From: Azolla caroliniana
Lineage: Eukaryota; Polypodiophyta
Assembly (NCBI GenBank): GCA_043228905.1
Contig: JBHGNT010000002.1
Coordinates: forward strand, 28,272,001 to 28,336,000
Direction of reading: 5' to 3'
DNA length: 64,000 bases
Part shown: positions 24,931-35,322 of the stretch, piece after piece
How the letters are laid out: each line of letters begins with the position of its first letter
How positions within the stretch are numbered: the stretch's first letter is position 1
The notes under the pieces: generated by a model
The model's database searches: none
What the model was told of the DNA's origin: nothing
What the model saw: the letters and a program-made list of their open reading frames with translations, nothing else
Position numbers and translations under genes: made by a program

Positions 24931-25623
24931 GAAAGGATAAACTAATTTGTCTTTGAATTCCGAACACTAGAGCAAAATTTAAGTGAAGGAACAGAAAATT
25001 GACGAGTAACAAGATTTGAATTTGCATCTCTAAATAGTGGGAAATTCGATGGCCTTCCCTTGGACGACTCTCGTATCAAGGAAAATACGTGAAAAGCCAT
25101 CCTTAGGTCCTAAGTTTGGACCTAGGGACCCCAAATTCTCCCTATAATGTCCTTATTTCGAGCCTAGGGACTCTTGAATTGTCCATAGGTCCTTGATTCA
25201 AACTTATGGTGTTCACATTTGGACCTAGCTAGGGGGATGAACACTTAGGCCAAAATAAGGGAGAGCATATGAAAAGGAAGAACAAGGAAGGAAGGTAATG
25301 GGCGCTCCAATGCAATAATCATTGTTCTTGTTGTTGCAGGTCTATGTCAATAACCGAAGCACGACGTTGAATCTACGACTCCATGCTAGAATCTAGGCTC
25401 CACACTTGGTCCTTTTTTATCTTCCTTTTCACACTCTACACTTTAAACTCTAAAGAAAGGGTTGGGCAACTTTATATTTCCAAAATACCCTTCCCCTTTC
25501 CAATAAAATATTAGAAAGATGCTATACTAAAATCCTAATGTTTACACACCCCTTTCCAAAAAAAAGAAGTGCCCATACAACTTCCTTTCATACAACATAT
25601 ACACAAAGAACTTTACTTGTAAA

Positions 25624-25995
25624 TAACAATCAGCAACAATTTGGTTCGGTTTGAGAGTGTCAAAACCGAACCGTTTAAAATTTTGAAACTTGAACCGAAC
25701 CACAAAACCGTTAAACCAAACTGTTAAAAAAAAAATCAAACCATTAAACCGTTAAAACCGTGGTTTTGTAGTTTGGTTTCGGTTTTCAACTTAGGTCCAA
25801 ATTCAAATTTAAAATTTTAAAATTTCAAAAATTTAAAGAGTTTCTTAAAATGTGAGAATAAGGCTTGAAAATGAAAAGGTTGTTTAAATTTTTTTTAATT
25901 AAAAAAAACCTCGTTAAATCACGGTTTCTAATTGAAACCGAACCGAACCATTTAAACCGTTAAACCATGGGTTTGCGGTTCGGTTTCAACTATTA
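25624..25995. mobile_element. hAT-like MITE, copy A (AACCG-rich)
   Basis: A non-coding 372-bp element begins TAACAATCAGCAAC and is filled with AAACCG/CGGTTT motifs. It is flanked by CTTGTAAA (25616-25623) and CCTGTAAA (25996-26003), an 8-bp duplication with one mismatch, as hAT transposases make. Its left end is homologous to copy B; the right end (ACTATTA) is degraded. Confidence 0.65.
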
Positions 25996-26003
25996 CCTGT
26001 AAA

Positions 26004-29000
26004 CATGAAAACACATATATGGACCAAATCACATACACTTAAAAATATGCAAGCACATACACAAATGGGCACTCACATACTTAATGCACATACACACTAT
26101 ACATATAAACACATTTTACTTATACTGTCTTAACTATACATACTGTCTTAACTATACACAAATGCTTGTGTATATCTAGGCACGCATACACTACAAAACA
26201 AATAATCATCATACATACAAGAGAAACATGAGAACACATACCCCAATCTTGCACATACTCCCTTATTACTATACAAACACTCACTTATATAAATCATGTA
26301 TCATACACATCTAGATATTCTAACACATGAATTCGTCGAACTGAACCACATTTCACAAGGAAAAGTGAATTGCATTAGTTAGCAGTGTTTGTGTGTGCAC
26401 TTACAAGTGCACTCGTCCAAAACAAAACGGGAAAACTCTACATTGAGTATCATCTCCTGTAACCTTTCATTGACAACATCTTTGTCAAAGCCATCTTCCT
26501 TGGTTCAAGTCCAATGTGGTTCCGCTCAACAGGTGAATGTGTGTGACAATGACATTTACTTCTAATTTTTTTTCAAGACTACAAGTGAATATAACATGTG
26601 GTCTTTTATATTAGACAATGGAATAAAATTACATATCTTAAATTTGTGAAGGAGTTGCCTAATTTGCCTCACATAAAGCATGGCCACTATAGAACATTTC
26701 ACCAACAACATAGATGCAATATGAATTCATTGCAAGGGACTAATTTCCATTTATACAATTCTCAATGAAAACTATTAAGTTTAGAAACTTTTTTTGGTGA
26801 TATGTATAACATATTACTTAGGAATATGAGGCGTAAGTGTAAAGTTCAAATTGTACCTTTCATTAATATGAAATATTGAGTCCTCTTTAGATTTTGTGTG
26901 ATACTAATATTCAACCAGAACATTTAGCTTTCAAATATGGAATGCGCAATACTAGTACTTGCCATGTTTCAAGTTTGATTCTTGACTCTTATTTATTTAG
27001 TACATGAGGCAAAGCTACTCACAAAGTAACTCATGGTCACATGGACAATGTCAGGGTACTCATGCTTGGATAATAAGTAGCTTAGAGATGATATCAATAA
27101 TTGACAAATGAAATGACCTTTGGCCACATTTGATACATTAGGATTAATAATATGTCATATTCATGGACCACACAAACACATGTATGTGTTCATTTGGAAG
27201 GCAAACACGATTACTTTGTTGTACTTCTAAGATAAACCAAATCACCTTTCAAGTAGGGTTACACTATGAAGAAGGGATTTGAACACCTTGCAAAATTGAT
27301 ATCTACTTCTTGTCCTTGACCTTTGATCATGAATCCTAGGACATCCATAATACTCATGATAATGATGGCCATGCTTGCAATTGTGGGACCATGATTTTAA
27401 TGTTCTCAACAAAATTGTGTGTGGATGCCCTCTTATTAAATTAACTTGTAGGTTGTCATTGTGCTATTTTATCCTCTCTTTTTTGGTCTATGAATAAATC
27501 TCAGATTGATTATGTAGATTGACTTAACTATATCATTTTGTCTAGAAACATTCTAATAAAAATTGTGTCATTTAATATTGGGTGCATTCATTTGGCCAAC
27601 AAGTGGTAGGCAAGCTTCTTAATTCTTGAGGCTTGCTTTTTCTCAAGAAGCCCAACTTTTGGTGTAGGTTGGCAAGTTTTGGAAAGTATGTTTTTTCCTT
27701 CCAGGATCCTTAAGCATGACTGTGTGATGATGTGTATTCATCACCCATGCAAATAACCATCTAGATTCTATACCGTTCCAACCAAGCATTCTCATATTAA
27801 TACTATCTCTAATTAATTTGAGTGGTGTTTTGACAAGGACATTTCTTGGAGATATACAATTAGGAAACTTGCTTATTAAATTGTGGGTTTGTTAATATTT
27901 AACAATTACTAACAAGAACCTTGATTAGCAATATGAGCTAATCACGAAAAAAAATGCATGTGGAACTCATGCTATTAGGGTTAGCATTATGTTTTAGCAC
28001 TTTTTTCAGTTTTTGGAGTTTCATTTTTCAAACTTTAGGAAAATGAGAAGTTCTATACAAAACCCAAAGCACCTAGTTGAAGGAAGCATTGATGGAAGTC
28101 TCTCTTCATGACATCTATTTATTTGAATGCACAAAAATACAAAATACAAAATGGATTACATCACAATGAGAATCACATGTTTTGGTAGCTCTATCTACTT
28201 TTATCAATGCATATTAATGTTTTTAACTCCAGCAACTATAATAAATGTAGAGAGAGGACCACATGATCCCATCCTCAACATGTATCAACAATTTGATGTA
28301 CACCCGATGTATTTGGTCACAAGATTAATTCTAGCATTGATATTTTTTGCTTTCCAACATTGTAACTTGAAAAGTGATCTACAAGCCATATTGTTAGACA
28401 CTTAGTATAATTTGTCCATTATCTCAAATTGAACGCATTTGAAGAGATTGGGGAAAAGAATATTCTGGTTGCAAAGCACGTCAAGCTTTACACCCCTACA
28501 GCCTCATCTTAATATTTTAAAAAACACGAGATATTGATCAAATGGTGAATTGACAAACCTACAAGACAATGATTTGTTGGTTGAAGAGGGGGGGTTTTGC
28601 ATGTCTCCAACATGAATTATAAAGGCAATGCTTTCGCAAAATGCTTTAGCATCTAATGTCTCGTTGTCATTATGTTCATAAATATGGGGACAACGCATAT
28701 GCAGATTGCCTAATCTTCGTTTTAAATTTCATATCTAGGGGCTTGGTTACGTTATGAAAGTGTTTGTCCTATTTTCCTACACATTAATCTATAATGCTTT
28801 AGCTAATTGGCAACATACTTGTGTAAAGTACCCTCTCCTAAGCATCACAATAACTCACATCAACACTAGCTTTTGTGAGAAATTAAATGCATTCCCCAGT
28901 TTAACAACACCAGAGAACAGAAAGTTACCACCAACAAAGTGTTTTTTTAGGGTCATAGTCTATTTTTCGATGACGTTACAGATTCTTACACACTGACATG

Positions 29001-30392
29001 CTATCTTTTTAGATTTTGTGTGTCGCTATAATTTCTTAATGTTATTGTTTTCATTCTTCTTATGATGGAAAACATGACAATATGCATCATCTAAAACTAA
29101 ATCGTGACCAAGTTTTATTAGCAATTCACAACATGGAAATGGACCCCCAGAGATTGACCTACAACCCAAGCATTGCAAGCATAAGTTCATTAATTTTGCA
29201 CTACACTATCACGATTATGTATTTGAATCTCAGAGTTTCATTATGATGACTTCGTATATCTATCTAGACAGTATGTTGTGTATAAGACATGCTTTTATTG
29301 ATCATTTTCATTTTCATGTTCTTTAATGCCCGAGACATTCATTAATGAGAGTAGCCTCACTTCATAAGTTAAATATGAAACTATGTACAAATTTCAAGAG
29401 TATTATACATATGCGATGATCGATCCATCCAATGGTGGATAGAGGTAGATCAAATAAGCTTCTCTTGAGGGTCGTTCCATCTGAAAGGTTTGATAAATAT
29501 GGAGGGATGGCACCCAATCATGGAAGTCAGGTAGTGGACGATGCATACATTATAAGCCCATTCACGGAGCAATTTCCGAGCAGAGTTTGTAGAATGTAAT
29601 ATAATGTACCTATTACGATGGATGCAGTGGGATGGAGCAAAATGTTTGAGAGAAAGGGCCAATTTCGAACAATTTTGTGAGTCTAGGTTAAAGAACTCTT
29701 GAGTCTTGACATGAACAAAAGAAAGTTTGTCTGGAAACTTCCAAGGATTCGATCGAAGAAAGGAACCTGCGGCAATTATTGCAAAACTCAGAGATATGTC
29801 AATTGTGGTTCTTTGGGTAGCACAAACAGGGAGGGACCCGCAAAATGTTCAGGGAAAAAGGTATTAGAATGATGTCGCTTCTTTTGAGCTTGGTTGACCA
29901 CATAATTATTGTCTTGGTAACTTCACAATAAATCTGGTGAGAAATTCTTCGTAAATTCATTTTATCTCATGAAATTCAGCCAATTGGTGAAGCATTCCAA
30001 CCAACACGTTGGGTGATGCTTTCTAAGCCAATGCATCTGAGGGATACAATGAGTGGTACATGCTACTTCCTAGTAGATTGTGATGCAAAACCAAACATGA
30101 ACCACACACACACACACACACGTGCGCCGCATGTGATTTAGTTGGTCACAAACAGTGGCACGAGATGATACCAGTCTTTGGGTACTAGGGAAAATGCGAA
30201 CAAACATGTCAGCTTTGAGCTCGGTGAAATGAGCGAATCGCTCGCTCTAGACATCAATCAAATATGCGCAAGCCATGGAGCTAGCGGAACGGGTGAGATG
30301 GGCACATCCTTAGAAACAAACGGACAGAATGCTTCACTTCGGTGGCTTTAATTTCGGGCAATGCCGAAGATGAAATGAGGTTTACCTATAGG

Positions 30393-30393
<1 letters not shown>
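26004..30393. other. Gene-free intergenic DNA
   Basis: Long AT-rich stretch with only scattered short frames. It opens with CA-rich low complexity (26010-26330). A (CA)n run lies at about 30102-30121. I recognised no gene or intact transposon. The longest minus-strand frame (29450-29662) has no family features. Confidence 0.5.

Positions 30394-30424
<31 letters not shown>
30394..30424. repeat. (AT)n microsatellite
   Basis: About 15 TA dinucleotides lie roughly 520 bp upstream of the start codon of the eight-cysteine protein gene. Confidence 0.9.
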
Positions 30425-30429
<5 letters not shown>

Positions 30430-30761
30430 GAGTGCTCTTTCTTTCATCTACATATTTCTCCTTTGGCAATTATGGTGATAATGTACTTTTGTGAACCATT
30501 GAGAAAGGAAAAAGCGGACTGTAAGGATTGTTGTGCATGGGAATGGTAAGGGTAAATAGTAGGAGTACGGTTGGGGGAGTTGGTAATGTGTCTTCAATGG
30601 TGGTACTGGGAGGGAGGGACCATTTTTGTGCACTGCTGAGTGGAAGGAAGGAACCCCCCTCTTATGACTGACAGGTATGAAATGCTAAGGTAGTTAATGA
30701 TGTGGCTGGGAACAGGTATAGAAAGTGAATGTGCCTCATTTATGATCATGTGTAGCTTCAC

Positions 30762-30792
30762 GGGGGGGGGGGGGGGGGGGGGAGGGGGGGGG
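30762..30792. repeat. Poly-G tract (G21-A-G9) upstream of the LTP-like gene
   Basis: Thirty-one bases with a single A interruption on the coding strand, ending 155 bp before the start codon at 30947. It is long enough for stacked G-quadruplexes. Whether it lies in promoter or leader is unknown, and homopolymer length may be an assembly estimate. Confidence 0.9.
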
Positions 30793-30946
30793 ATATATGG
30801 TCTTCAATGAGCCCAATGCAAATGATAAAATGCTAATGTTGGTGGTGGTCAGAGCTGCTAAGGTAAGGTAGTAGAGCAAGAGCAAAGCAGAGCAAATACT
30901 GTAGTGTGTTGTGTTTTGTGTGTGTGTGAGTGAGTGAAAGAGAGAT

Positions 30947-31312
30947 ATGGCAATGTCCGCGAAGACTGTCACTGCTATTGTAGTAGTTTGTGTGGTGTTG
31001 CTAGCAGCGGTGGGGGAAGCTCAATCGTCCGGAGGAGGAGCCAAAGGAGGAGGAGCACCAGCAGCCGCCATATATAAGGTGAATGGAGATTGTAATGCCG
31101 TGGCGGGCGCGGTGACCCAGTACTGCAGGGACTTTGTGGTGGGCGATGCCCCGCCATCGCCCGCTCTCAACAGCCCCTGTTGCAAGACTCTTCGACAGAA
31201 TCGGGCCCGACTGGATTGCTTGTGCGGCCGTATCAACTTCGCTTCCCTCAACAAGAAGAACCTCCTCTTAACCGCCACCATTTGCGTCGTCGGCCGCCTA
31301 CCTTGCACCTGA
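30947..31312 (+). CDS. Secreted eight-cysteine (nsLTP / prolamin superfamily) protein
   Basis: An intronless gene of 121 residues. Residues about 7-25 form a hydrophobic signal peptide ending GEAQ, then a Gly/Ala/Ser-rich linker to about residue 42. Eight cysteines follow the 8CM order C-C-CC-CXC-C-C at 49, 60, 78, 79, 91, 93, 113 and 120 (gaps of 10, 17, 0, 11, 1, 19 and 6). Family members fold as four helices held by four disulfides. They bind lipids or other hydrophobic ligands in the apoplast, or inhibit hydrolases. The gaps do not match the classical type 1 or type 2 nsLTP patterns I recall, so I assign only the superfamily. No GPI-anchor tail follows Cys120, as the protein ends one residue later. 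ATG at 30947 is preceded by a GT/GA-rich leader; a second ATG lies two codons on. Confidence 0.88.
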   Translation: MAMSAKTVTAIVVVCVVLLAAVGEAQSSGGGAKGGGAPAAAIYKVNGDCNAVAGAVTQYCRDFVVGDAPPSPALNSPCCKTLRQNRARLDCLCGRINFASLNKKNLLLTATICVVGRLPCT

Positions 31313-33945
31313 AAGAAGGGATGGATGGATGGATCTCTCTCTCTCTCTCTCTTCCTTCCAATTGTTTTCAATCCATCTCATTCATTCAATCCGCTAGCTA
31401 CCTCCCTTATCCTCTCTCATTTTCTCGTCCTACTTCCCAATGATCTTTGGTAGTAGGTAACTGTGTCTGTCCATGATTTCATTCATTTCCCTACTAATTT
31501 TCCATTCCCATACTTCCCAACTTACTTCCTCTTGTTTGGAAAGCATAAATTTTCTTTATTTTCATGAGTGTCCAAGGCAACAACAACTCCGGACTACATT
31601 GTGTGCATTGGATATATATGCTACAAATTAAATAACATTCATTTATCAATGTTTGGTGCCAGGTGGTTTCTTAACAATTTACAAGAAACAAACAGTAACA
31701 GTTGCAATCTTATTGTTTACGGTTCATTCGCCACAATTGGCCATTCTAGGGTGATGACCATATAATAAAATGACATTCCTTCATCGAGATTTCACTCCCC
31801 GACCCCCCTCGAAGGATTTTCCATCCTCATGTAGTAATCTCAACTTGCTATATTTCATTTCCTAATTAATTCAACAGTTACTCTGCTTTCTTCCCATGTT
31901 CTGTCTGCTTGACTGATTGCCAAAATTACAACATCTGTTGCCATAATGCTTAAGTTACTATATCCATATATGTATGTATGATGCATCTCCTACAGTGGGT
32001 GGCGTTCATTGTGCACTTGGGCATTCTAGAGAAACCCATTCATAATAACTCTCCCTTCCTTGAGTTTTTCTGATCCTTTACAGGATCTTATGGAAAATTA
32101 CATATTTGTCATGTGCGTTCTTGTCTAACACAAGAAACAATGTGTCATATCATAATCAAATAGTGATTGTTCCTTCCATGGTCATGGTTACGCAATTAAT
32201 GGAGATTACGATTCTTATTCTTAATGCCTGAATACATCAATAAATTGTAACTATGGTTTTCTTTGATAAGTCGCGAGAAAAGTTTATTCTTTCAAGAGAA
32301 ATGTTAGAAGACTTACTAGTAGAATGACTCGATATCACTGCACTAGGATGCGCTTGAAGAAAGCTTATATTGCTATGAACAATGGGGCACAATATGATAC
32401 TTATCCATAACTGAGAGATTGCTTAAATATATGTTGGATTATAGAAATGTTTTACCATGTTCTTTGGAGCATATCCGATGTATTTTTCACAGTCTTAACC
32501 AATTTACCTTCTTATTGGTCACTTCATTGATGAGGTGTTGTTGCTTGAAGAAATTTAATAGGTATTTGTCCTTCGTGCTCTTTAGCTTAAACCCCCAAAA
32601 AGGGTCCTGATTCCTGAAACAAATTGATCCACTGTAAAGGTTAAAAAACACAGTCACGTGGGAACTAGCGGTAAAGAAGTACTTAATAAAATGAATGGAA
32701 GGAATACTTATTTGGCCAAAATGTAAAGGTAAAGGTCAGAAAGAAAACAATGTAAAGGGTCAAGGCAGCAAAGTTCTTGTCACAATTAATGGAATGAATA
32801 CCTATTTTGCGTTCATAGCCAATAAATTTAGCTTTTTGAGGCTAAACTTAATGGAGCGTATCTAATTTGACAACGGTTCTTCTGACAAAAAAAGAGAAAC
32901 GGCAAGGTTTCAGACAAAAAAAATAAACGCTTAAATGCAACAGAAAGCAATTTAACGAAAAGCAGCAGAGGCAGTGCAACTTTTTATTTTGAACGGAACT
33001 TATGTGGGAAAGACCCGTCCCCATAGCCAATATTATGATCACCTCACGGACATTAGTGCTATATACATACATAATGTCCATTCACCTAAGAAATATATAT
33101 GGCCAAAAAATGGACAAAAAGTGTGGATGAAAATGAAATTTTAGAAGATGATGCTCCCCGTTTGTTCTTCTTGGAAAGAATTTCATGATGTGAACAATTG
33201 TAGGTGGGTGGGTCCTCTTGCTTCAAAGAGCCTCTGACGGTTCAAGATAAAAGGTAGATTAGATCCTTGACATGAAGAGTGAGACTGAGTCGATTCAATA
33301 GAAATAATTAGGAACGGAACCAGTAACCCTACCTATACTAGGTAAGTGGACTCCGACCATGGAAATGAATCTATTGATCTAACCACAAAGACAGTTTTAT
33401 CCTGAAATACAAAGTGAGGCCACTTAGTAGTCACAACAACAATGAATATATACACACACACATATATATATTGCGATGAAATCTTCTCCCCTATTGTAAA
33501 GACATTATCGATGTTGTTGGCATTGTGTCTAAGGACATGGAACTCGAGTCAATAGATGTAAATATTGCCTTTTCGCAAGGAGTTCTTAAAGATTGAAGTG
33601 TATGTGGAGCAACTTGGTTTTAAGGAATTCAGTGAGAAGGAAATCATATGCCTATTAAAGAAGAGTCAGTAGAGATCGAAGAAGGGACTATGTATATGAT
33701 AACCTCTATGATAATCTCTATGCAACTATTGGAATTGTAGTACTTGCATGATAATAAGAGGATAGAAAAAGAATTTTAAAAGGCTTTAGACCGATGATAA
33801 GGGTTTAGATTTTAAGGGCAATGAAAGAATATAAATGGGAATGCATGAAGAATGCACATCAAATAAGTGAATTTTAAAATAAAATCTTTGTAAGAATAGA
33901 TGTCACTAATGGAGCAATAGAATAATCATTCATGGGAGGGAGAAA
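31313..33945. other. Intergenic DNA, no gene seen
   Basis: The first few hundred bases should carry the 3' untranslated region of the LTP-like gene and hold a (TC)n run at 31334-31351. The rest is AT-rich with chance frames. A weak internal repetition around 32670-32720 and 32770-32815 (GGAATGAATACCTATTT-like) is noted without assignment. Confidence 0.5.
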
Positions 33946-33964
33946 AATAAGAACTCATGTCACT
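33946..33964. repeat. Left target-site duplication of the LINE
   Basis: AATAAGAACTCATGTCACT is repeated without mismatch at 46609-46627. The two copies bound the LINE and everything nested in it. A length of 19 bp is typical for LINE integration by target-primed reverse transcription. Confidence 0.85.
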
Positions 33965-33968
33965 ACAG

Positions 33969-34835
33969 GTTTTCTCAGATGCTACAGGTGCATCACTTAA
34001 CTGGAATAAGTCGGTTGGCCTTTGGGTGGGTGCAGAAACTCATCCTGAGTGGTATCCAGGTCCTGCTTTTCGATGACTTCATCATGGTGAGCCAATTCGA
34101 TATTTGGGATGTATGGTTGGAATAGATTTAAGGCCAGAAGCAAAGCTATCTCCATTACTATTATCATTAAAACGTAAATTACTGTATTGGGATGCCCAAC
34201 AATTGTCTTTTGCGGTTCGGGTTGTAGTAGCAAACACAATACTATTGGCATCAATGTGGTTTATAGCATCTGTGTGGCTATTTTCTAGATCAACAATAAC
34301 AAAAGTGCAAAGCTTGATTTGGAATTTCCTTTGGGGGGGAAAACATGGCTCTCCTACAGTAGCCAAAGTTGCTTGGAATGTGTTGATTCAACCTAAAATC
34401 AATGGAAGGTTGGCTTTGATAGATCCTTTGATGCATGCAAGAGCTCTCTTGACTAAGTTTGTTATCAGAGGTTTGTTGCCAGGATCAGAAGCTTGGAAAG
34501 GAATGTTTTTAAATCAGTTAATGCAGTTAACTCCGAAGACAGGAGGAGCATGGTCACCCTCTCTAAAGTGGTTGTTCTTGAATGACATGAAAACGCCAAG
34601 GAGGAATCTTGCATCCAATAGATTTTTGCTAGGAATCATAAGAGCGTGGGATGCGATCAAATCATTTTTGCTACAGGACAAACCTTCTACTTGGGATGCA
34701 TTACTTAATCAGCCTATGCTTGCGAATTCTCTATTTCAGGATAATGCAAGAAAAGTATTGGGCATGTGTACTCACCTTGCTTGGGGTAAATTGGATAATG
34801 GGCCAGCTGCATCTGTAAGAACTTGGACTCATTTG
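33969..34835 (+). pseudogene. LINE reverse transcriptase C-terminal part, left piece
   Basis: Reads in LINE style from about 33969 (SLNWNKS, then GEPIRYLGCMVGID after a stop and frame break near 34075). From 34104 it is open to the insertion point with KRKLLYWDAQQLSFAVRVVV, ANTILLASMWFIASVW, IWNFLWGG and LIDPLMHARALLTKFVIRGL. These blocks follow the polymerase active site in plant LINEs; the catalytic YADD region itself is absent because of truncation. The frame ends ACT CAT TTG, where ATTTG became the LTR element's duplication. Confidence 0.85.
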
Positions 34836-35268
34836 TGTTAACTCTTCGGGCCGGACAATGGCCTAACACAGGGTGTCTACGAGAGACACTTCACCAAAGG
34901 GTGTTACGGCAACCGGATTAGACTTCAACGCTTAATCCGACTTAGTTAAGTTACTTATTAGGATCGTCTTCATAACACGCGTAAGATATAACAATTAAGA
35001 CAGAACGGCAATTAACACAGAGATATAACAACGCTTAAGCTTTCATTAATTAACCGCTAACTATTACATTGTATCCGGGCCTTTAAATATGTTTCCGGTC
35101 TGTATTACAAAACGCTTTCATCCGCACCTGTTCGGGATCGGTCCGGATCCGGAACGGCATACCGTTTTCGGTCGGTCCGTCCACACTCATAGCTTAATTA
35201 CAACCACATTCCTACTACTTAATTAGCTCTCCGTTTCCCACTCTGGACTCCTTTGCCGGCCGGTAACA
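34836..35268 (-). repeat. 3' LTR (left on the plus strand)
   Basis: A 433-bp direct repeat of 44247-44679 with TGTTA...TAACA ends. On the element's strand it follows the end of the coiled-coil ORF by 54 nt. Most differences from the partner are transitions, plus two small substitution clusters near 35114-35118 and 35165-35174. Confidence 0.95.
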
Positions 35269-35322
35269 CATGGCACGCCCGTGGGACAGTACCTTGTACG
35301 TCGAATCCACAACCGACCCTTG

